Of a stretch of DNA of 64,000 bases, positions 57,198-64,000 are shown piece by piece. The position numbers and the translations under genes are program-made. This stretch comes from Acanthopleura granulata (Eukaryota > Mollusca > Polyplacophora > Chitonida > Chitonidae): positions 20,036,141 to 20,100,140 of the forward strand of contig JABBOT010000080.1 in assembly GCA_016165875.1 (NCBI GenBank). Direction: 5' to 3'. The first letter of the stretch is position 1; every line of letters begins with the position of its first letter. The notes under the pieces are model-generated. The model did not search any database and was not told the origin of the DNA. It worked only from the letters and a program-made list of their open reading frames with translations.

Positions 57198-57420
57198 AAT
57201 CTCGCGCTGGCCGATAGCAACGCCTATCAGCAATGTACGAGTCAGTAACTTTTCTGGCCTTTATTTTCAAAGCGCATCGATCAAGTCTGTGATCCTAGTG
57301 TGAACCGTGATGTCGGTCTCGGCTGGGGTATTTTGGCCGAAGTAGCGGTATTAATTCAACAAAAGTCGTTCGAAAAGCTCTTTATTGTGATAAATTCGTT
57401 ATACCTCAGCTCACAGCCAT
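57198..57420 (+). repeat. dispersed repeat R6, second copy
   Basis: CTCGCGCTGGCCGATAGCAA, CAGCAATGTACGAGTCAGTA, ACTTTTCTGG, GTGATGTCGGTCTCGGCTGG and CAACAAAAGTCGTTCG match 6,482-6,810. This copy lacks about 120 bp of AT-rich middle. Confidence 0.75.
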
Positions 57421-57429
57421 CGTCTATGT

Positions 57430-58295
57430 AAAACGTTCTAGCACTGGGACTGGTCTTGAAGATCTGGAGAAATTTACGTCACCCCAGTTAATCGGCCAGC
57501 ACTATCGCCTTCCGAGTTGTACACGCGCGCTCTTGTAAGTCGAATTCGCCATGGTTGCGATTTCAAAAACTAACTTTATGTTTAGAGAGTCGGCATCTAT
57601 ATGTTATAAGATAACATATAAGATCGATGGGTATTTTCATCAACTGTTTACTTTTTAAAATTTTAATTATTTTGTATAAAAAAATTTGTGATTTAAGACA
57701 AAAAAACAATAATAACAAAAAAATAAACAAAACGGTTTAATGGAAAAACCAGGCTCAAACCCACGATGCCCTGATCCATAGTAATTTTCGTTATCCACCA
57801 CACTAAACCCCTCAGACAGTTACACTAGCATTTATTCTGCACACGTCAAGTTGACGGACGGGGAGTGAAAGTTAATTGAAGGTTATGAACTTGTGAAGGA
57901 AGATATTTTGCGTAAAGATCAAACTCGTTGAAATTCAAGCCCTGTGCAAGTTTTGTTCTGGGGCTCCACTTCCTTTATGCCTAAATCGGAACTCGAATAG
58001 ATCCAAATTGAATAATGATGCATTTTCAATTGACTATAACATTTTTGCTGATTCAAAAATATATTCCCTTTTACAAAATCATATACACTCGTAAATTATA
58101 TATGTAGAAATTAAACGTAAAGGCAATGCAGGAAGTTTTTTTTCATCGTCATTTTACGGGCAAATTTCTGGCCTTGTCATACCTCCTCCTTTGTAAAAGT
58201 CCATAACACAATTTACAGGCAGTTGCAAATCCATACAATACACAGGGAAAGTACCAAAGAGCAGAAGAAGGCGTACGATACCATGTATTTCTATG
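57430..58295. other. no gene seen
   Basis: AT-rich. GGTCTTGAAGATCTGGAGAA then ATTTACGTCACCCCAGTTAA at 57.45-57.50 kb weakly resembles the upstream part of R1 (55.17 kb). No coding frame. Confidence 0.4.
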
Positions 58296-58399
58296 TGTCT
58301 GTTTTTGTACACAACATTCTGCCAGAACAGTTAAACTAATTTCTAGGGCAGGAACTGAACCTTGATGTCTCTAGAAAGAAGAATGGGAATCTTTCTAAG

Positions 58400-59075
58400 G
58401 CATAGGTGGTGACAAAGCTGTCCCAGATCATTACTCAGTGTCAGCTGAGTTGTGATGTTCTAGAAGAACAGGATACATTCTGAAATCTTTTGCTCTGGGG
58501 AACACTTTCCGTCATGTGGGCCTATCACGTCAAGCTTAGTGTCACAAGACGGCAGTCCTCAATGAGATTATGTGGCCATCAGCGGGTGATGGATATACTA
58601 CACATACCCGAGGCCTGGTCCCTTTGCATTGTTTTCATGCACTGAGTATACATGTGATAACAACACAGCACTTTGAGTTATTCTAGACCAGTGGCGTATA
58701 ATAAATTGCACTTGACATCACTGTAATTGTTTATTTAATTCTGCTCGAGCCACTGTGCTAAGTTGTTACATAAACAGCTAGAATGAAATCCTAACCGGGG
58801 TCAACTGACAAGAGGCCGGTATCGTGTGCCCATTTCCCAACTACTACCTTATCCTCGCTGCTCTGGCTTTACTTCCTGTGGTGTAGTCCTTTATACAGAT
58901 ACAACCGCGCCATGCCTTACCATTCAACTGACTGGATCAAATCAAATTTGCCCAGCAAATTGCATTAGTAAGGCATATATCTAATATCTGCACATTACAA
59001 AGACACAGAAAGGTGTACTTAGATATCTAGTGTAGGTACCTCGTGCCTCTAACGCCAATATCCTCCGCGGGATTT
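58400..59075 (+). repeat. dispersed repeat R1 in block B, first copy
   Basis: CACGTCAAGCTTAGTGTCAC, ATGTGGCCATCAGCGGGTGA, ACAACCGCGCCATGCCTTAC, CATTCAACTGACTGGATCAA and AATTTGCCCAGCAAATTGC. About 280 bp (58,600-58,880) separate its left and right parts, probably an insertion. Confidence 0.75.
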
Positions 59076-59079
59076 ACAT

Positions 59080-59400
59080 TGCTCTCATAAGTTCCCTGAA
59101 TTTTTCACGTTTTCAGTACGTATTGTGCTAAATTATAGAATCAACAACAGTGATAGGTACAGTTGTATTCTACTACACACTTCAGTTGATTAGACAGGAT
59201 TTAGTTTTCCCCAAATTTCATTTATAAGCCACAAAGACAATACGTTGAATTGATAAATACGCCTAAACGCACTACTTATCTGCTGGCGGTGAAAATGGCC
59301 CTATCAACGGTATTCGGAATTAACGGCTGTTGCACGTTTAAGTGTTTTACTGAAAAATTTCGTAAGAGTTCCCCGAAGGCCAGTCGTTTTCCAAGACTTC
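59080..59400 (+). repeat. dispersed repeat R1 in block B, second copy
   Basis: GTGCTAAATTATAGAATCAA, GTGATAGGTACAGTTGTATT, CACTTCAGTTGATTAGACAG and GATTTAGTTTTCCCCAAATT, matching 44.26-44.38 kb. Confidence 0.8.
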
Positions 59401-59966
59401 ATTTTATCCAACACCTTGTGTGACAGAAAAGTACCCCCTCAGCCATTGAAAGGTATGCAGAGTCACACATCCCTAAATTCATCTGATGTGGCAGAGAATC
59501 ATCCAATGACAAAAAAGACTGCATCTTTATAGAATCATGCATTGTTTATTGTTTATTGTCACCGTGGTTTCACGAATAATCAACGCTGGGAAGTCTGAAA
59601 TTCTCTAAACCCTCTAGGGTAGGTGGATTTGGAATAGTACATGATGTGACTAAGCCGCTTCCTGCCTCTCGTTTGTAATACCATTCTGTGGACATGGCCT
59701 GGTTTAGAAGTATATATACCCCGATGTAGTGTTTTATTCTAGATAGGTGTAGTAAATCAATCAATCTCCAGACGTTGTATGTACAATGTGTTATATGGAA
59801 GGTGACTTCGTGCAAGTAATATCATAACGTCCAGTTTGAGACGGCTGTATGACTAGATTGAAGATCATTAGAAAAATGAAGATGTGAGTGTGACGCAGAC
59901 CGATGTGAACAAATTCTCACATCCGGATGGGGTATTACACGTTAAAAAAGGGGTATAGTTTAGTGT

Positions 59967-61198
59967 ATAGTGGGTATTTGCTTTATTCCTCTTTCTCGTT
60001 TTATCATATACCTATGCGTGTTACCCGCCTGATACAGAACCCCCTGATATTTTTTTGGTATCACCATCCTCTGAAACATGGACTACTTCCAATGTGTGCA
60101 TTCAAAGGCGCTCTGCCGGGAAAACCCCTGAACAAACATCGGAATTTGGCGTGATATGACGACAACAAGAGAATCAAGTTGTGAAGAAACTTCATTTACT
60201 TTTTTATTTTAACACACAAAGAAACGACAAGCACACTCTACAAAGCCTAAGTGCAGGGACGGGGGCATTATTTAAACTTGATTTCTAAAGAAAATTTGCT
60301 CACAGTTTGACCGCAGCTTCCAATTTTTTGGCTTATTTTGGCCCTCAGTCAAATATGGTTCACAGTCACACCGTGTCGGTACGGGTTTTTAATTTAAAGT
60401 GTCCTGTGAAAATGTGACTGACCTTCTTTGTGAAAATCCTTACAGTTTTCCTCATTCCTCGTTTCACTCAAGGTCAACGCGAAATTAATGCAAACATTTA
60501 CGTTTTCGTGAATCCACCGTCAATCGCCTATCCATTCATGGAATGTAAACAGCAAAAAGAGCATATAGGCTATATCCGGCGTTCACACATTTGCAGCCAT
60601 CAATAGTTTCATCATTTGCACCTTGGTGGTATCACCGTTCAGTGCCCGATTTGAAGATTTCAACTGGTCGGGTGTCATTGCGACCAAACACGATGAGCGG
60701 TTACACGGCCACATGAGGAACATATTGTCAATAAATGTAGATTCTGCATTACTGTTGTAGAGCCAACCTTCCATTCATCATCATTCTGCCGTTCCTTTCA
60801 AACAAGATCCGTTTTTAAACAATGCTGCACGTTGAAACTCTCCTCGCATCATCCCCATCTTTCTCACGTGACGACAGCGTATGAGGCAATTCCCGTGACG
60901 TACGGATTGATCAGCGTTCCGTGAAGTGACTTTCGTATAATAGATTCAGCTCGTGGATGTTTTCTATATTCGTTTATTTTAAGTAGTTTCCATTTGAAAC
61001 TAATGAAATAGAAATTTGTACACCATAATCATGTTACAGCTGAAGACATTTTGTTCATTTATAGAACTCGCCTCGCAGTTTCTCTAGTTGTGGAGAGCCA
61101 GGGTACCAATGAATAAAAAAACCGTGAGCTTTTTGCTCATTTTGAACGTAAAAATAAAGGCATATGATAAATAGATTATCATAACAGTGTGTGAATCC
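59967..61198 (+). repeat. high-identity core, copy B
   Basis: 1,232 bp matching 45,663-46,959. Same start (ATAGTGGGTATTTGC) and end (GTGTGTGAATCC), with abrupt loss of similarity on both sides. No shared open frame. See copy A. Confidence 0.9.
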
Positions 61199-61700
61199 TT
61201 TATCTTACTGGAAAAAAGAAACAACGTTTTTCATACCTTTCTTTCATGGAACCAATTCTGTGTTTCTTCTTTGTCATGTTGCTTCCTGAACGTCAAAAGC
61301 AAAGAATTGTTGTAGCTTAGGCCAGTACAGGTGAATTGCCCAGCATGCAGGCAACAATTTGAATGTTTATCACTAGTTACTATTTGCTTTCCTCATGAAG
61401 CGATTCTCAAACCGCGTAACTTGAACAACAATCAATTGATTGATAAAAATGTGAAATTATAATAGATTTGCTTTAGTGTCTGGATCATAAACAAGGGCCA
61501 GGCAACAGAATTATCTACATGCAAGAAACCTGAGCATTCATCACAGAATACATTTTAGTGCCTATAGGCTCTAGTTTTAAATTAAAAATCAAAAGCCATA
61601 GATTTGTGAAAATTTTATCGTTGTACAAATACGTGTGCAAGACAATTTCCTTGGACATTTGTAACGCCTATAATTTCGTTTGGAAAATTGAAGTAATAAT
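61199..61700. other. block-B-specific stretch, no gene seen
   Basis: No match to the corresponding interval in block A (46,960-48,565). No coding frame beyond 60 codons. Confidence 0.5.
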
Positions 61701-62079
61701 TATGATCGAAATTATACTAACAGTGGGTAAGGGTTTTTGAATTTACCAAAGGCAGTACAAGCAGCACCCGGGACACAAAAATGTCGAGCTCAACGCTCAG
61801 GGATGGTATTTAAAGGTTGAAGGCTATGTGGATAGCGGAAAACACGTTTGCAGCTTAACTCGTGAATGGCGAGATAGTCTAAACTCTAGTGGCTCATTTG
61901 CATGTTTTATGTATATAACTGTCCTTTTAAAAACATCAGAGTCTTTTTTTCTCAATGGGGTGAGTGACCACCGACCTTTGTTTCGCGCATGTCAGCACCT
62001 TATTAAAACATGAAAATTTTGTCTCCAGTAGATCATTTGCAAACTGCAATCTAAAAATTACACTAAATATTTATGGAAT

Positions 62080-62500
62080 TATGAATAATTATCCTAATGT
62101 ATGTATTTCGTTTTGTTTAACACCGTTTTGTAAAACAAGACAGAACTGTCAGTTTAACTTAACAACTTTATCCTTTCAATTCCTCTGGTGCATATCAATT
62201 TCACCCAGACGACGGGAAGGTGTAGAAGACTTATCGTCCCCTGGTAATTTGTACACGAGATCGCTCGCTTATTCGCGTGCCCCAGCACGTAGACACTCGG
62301 CCGTGTCGGGAGCGGGAGACATCTTGATTTTCTGTCCATTTTCCTCCCCCGTACAGCATCTTCCTGTCACTAGGTGAAGAAGTGCTGAGGGACAGGAGAG
62401 CCGGGCGTTTCTTGGAAAAGACGACACCGTCCACGGCGTAATGGATGGTGTCACGAAATCGTAGAGCACATAATTATCATTCAAACGTTATGGGGCTATT
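62080..62500 (+). repeat. dispersed repeat R3 in block B
   Basis: CTGTCAGTTTAACTTAACAA, TTTCAATTCCTCTGGTGCAT, GGGAAGGTGTAGAAGACTTA, TTTCTGTCCATTTTCCTCCC and GTGTCACGAAATCGTAGAGC. Shared with 49.0-49.3 and 25.4-25.65 kb. Confidence 0.8.
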
Positions 62501-62594
62501 GCCAATGACCTACCACGACTTGCCTCAGAATCTGGCTTAACCTTCATATACCAATGTCCCATAACATAATCGTGTTAGTAGATGTCAATAATTC

Positions 62595-62660
62595 CCCCAC
62601 CATAAAGCCGCCCGTCGTGGTATAAGCAAAATATATTTATTATTAAATAATAATAAATAT
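62595..62660 (+). mobile_element. type-1 SINE 3' remnant in block B
   Basis: CACCATAAAGCCGCCCGTCG then TGGTATAAGCAAAATATATT, and an AT-rich tail. Counterpart of 49,572-49,625. Confidence 0.55.
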
Positions 62661-63067
62661 ATAAAAAGGAAATAGCAAACAAGGAAGTAAATAAGCTAAG
62701 CCAGCACTTTTGATGATTTCGATTTTATTCCGTGATTGAAGTTATGTAAACTTTCTGTATTTCGTGAATAGATACCGATCCTTTATAACTTTCAAAATAA
62801 TAACCTAGTAACTATTTCTTTTACTGAATATGAACTATATGCATTTTGACATCCGGGCTAACGAATTGCCATCTAATTTTAAGTTATTATGGGCTTTCTT
62901 CAAAGATTAAGGAGTCAGTATATGTAGAGCAAGGTTCCATGCAACAAATAGCATCCATAAATTACAAACATCAATCCAGTTGCGTCAAAACGTACATAAT
63001 TCTTTGTTCTCACTAGGTTTACCAAGTTTTCCTCACTGCCGACTAGAGACTACAGGTGTGGGTCAAT

Positions 63068-63240
63068 TATTTATTTGATTTATTTCTTTGAATGATGTTT
63101 TACCCTGTTCTCAGGAATATTTCACTCATACGACGGCGGCCAACATTAAGTTGGGAGGAAACCAGGCAGAGCCTGTGGGAAACCCAAGACCATCCGCAGG
63201 TTGCTGTCATACCTTCCCAGCCAGAATGAGCTGGACTCAC
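63068..63240 (-). mobile_element. type-1 SINE, 5'-truncated, minus strand
   Basis: TTATTTATTTGATTTATTTC tail, then CAGGAATATTTCACTCATAC, GACGGCGGCCAACATTAAGT, GGGAGGAAACCAGGCAGAGC, CAAGACCATCCGCAGGTTGC and AGAATGAGCTGGACT. Head missing. Confidence 0.92.
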
Positions 63241-63385
63241 ATAATGGGTCATTTATATCTGTTCACAGTTCACTCAGACTAATGTTTGGTCATACTGGCA
63301 ATCAAGAGTTTCTTCCTATATCTTCATTATTTTCTTTAAACCAACGCAATACATCCATGTGACTGCATATGACATGTATTAATAA
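63241..63385 (+). repeat. dispersed repeat R2 copy
   Basis: GGGTCATTTATATCTGTTCA, TTCACTCAGACTAATG, CTATATCTTCATTATTTTCT and AATACATCCATGTGACTGCA. The SINE at 63,068-63,240 abuts or interrupts its left edge. Confidence 0.6.
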
Positions 63386-64000
63386 AATGTTGTTAATCAA
63401 AATGTGTATCTCAGTTGCGGCTGCTTTTGTTCATATATTCAACGCGCCGATCTTTTCAACAAAAATATTAGAGCGCCTCTCGCTCAGTGTAAATCAGAAT
63501 CGTCCCTATTTAAATCCAACAGTAATGTTCTCATTTCAAAAGTTAAGATGCTTTGAGTGAGAGCGTTTTAAGGAATGTCCTTGACATACATGATTTTTCC
63601 ACATTGAAGGTCAAACAGATACCAAAACATGCTATATGTATGCGCCACAAGCAGATGCCTTCGGTGTATTCGTAGCCATGTTAAGACAATGAACAATGTC
63701 AAAATTGAAACTATCTGTCTTGTCGATAGACGTCACCTTGGTGGAACTGCCAAATCAAAGCCAGTGGAATAATCACTTTCACGATGCCTAGTAGGTAGTA
63801 GTCTTAGTTTAGAGAGTTGACTACTGATTTTCTCAGAATGCATGATTGGTGATAGGCACAACCAAAAGCAGGGCAAGATTCAGTCAGTGAGTATGAAAGG
63901 GACAGATAATGTATACACTACTGCGTGCAGTGGTATAATAGGGTTAAGGTAGAATTCACTTTAATCGGTTGTATATATATATAAAAGAATACTCAAACAG
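63386..64000. other. no gene seen
   Basis: AT-rich. A 63-codon frame at 63,369-63,560 is unrecognised. TGTATATATATATAAAAG lies near the window end. Confidence 0.4.

Larger units (their letters stand above)
58300..62815 (+). repeat. long related block B (partner 43,217-49,765)
   Basis: Collinear with block A from CATTCTGCCAGAACAGTTAA to GCCAGCACTTTTGATGATTT then TTTATTCCG. It is about 2 kb shorter because it lacks the LTR-like insertion and the 44.7-kb SINE. Flanking parts are clearly diverged while the core is nearly unchanged. Confidence 0.85.

Overview
This window looks like repeat-rich, intergenic or intronic nuclear DNA from a lophotrochozoan animal, most likely a mollusc (bivalve or gastropod). 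The evidence is about sixteen full or truncated copies of a tRNA-headed SINE whose 3' part (…GTATAAGTGAAATATTCTTG…, then an (AAAT)n tail) I recognise as common in molluscan genomes, a second tRNA-headed SINE type, a Ty3/gypsy LTR retrotransposon, and a Penelope-like reverse-transcriptase fragment. Base composition is AT-rich. No operons, ribosome binding sites, rRNA genes or CRISPR arrays are present, and no complete host protein-coding gene could be supported. Species assignment is inference.

Layout. 0-3 kb: a SINE with a clean 13-bp target duplication, a copy of dispersed repeat R1 and two unrecognised small ORFs. 3.9-5.8 kb: a 36/42-bp minisatellite and a degenerate second block of it, separated by about 1.3 kb that carries a complete minus-strand SINE of the second type. 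6-17.5 kb: mostly featureless, with SINE pieces, repeat R6, a local 340-bp-spaced duplication and one possible exon near 11.9 kb. 18-22.8 kb: three direct copies of a 1.0-1.45 kb unit, the third interrupted by a SINE. 23-34 kb: R1, R2, R3 and R8 copies, a 163-bp-spaced duplication, a 55-bp tandem duplication, a possible zinc-finger exon at 24.42 kb and a cluster of direct and inverted GAGATTAG words at 31.7-31.9 kb. 34.6-42.9 kb: SINEs, R1, R4 and R5 copies and a probable solo LTR. 43.2-49.8 kb is a diverged direct copy of 58.3-62.8 kb. Between them lie the intact-ended gypsy element (50,426-55,139), the Penelope-like fragment and more repeats. The last kilobase has a SINE and an R2 copy.

The best-defined object is the gypsy element: 4,714 bp, 188-bp LTRs differing at 2 sites, a 5-bp TCTTT target duplication, a tRNA-Leu-type primer-binding site directly after the 5' LTR, a polypurine tract directly before the 3' LTR, and gag, protease, RT, RNase H and integrase regions in order. 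It is young by LTR identity but carries three reading-frame breaks, so this copy should not be autonomous.

The main unexplained signal is a set of dispersed, non-coding repeat families, named here R1 to R9. R1 has about 12 copies on both strands. The two long related blocks at 43-50 and 58-63 kb are built largely from these families and contain an unusually well conserved 1.2-1.3 kb core with a 103-bp identical run. All repeat family boundaries were set by eye and are approximate.
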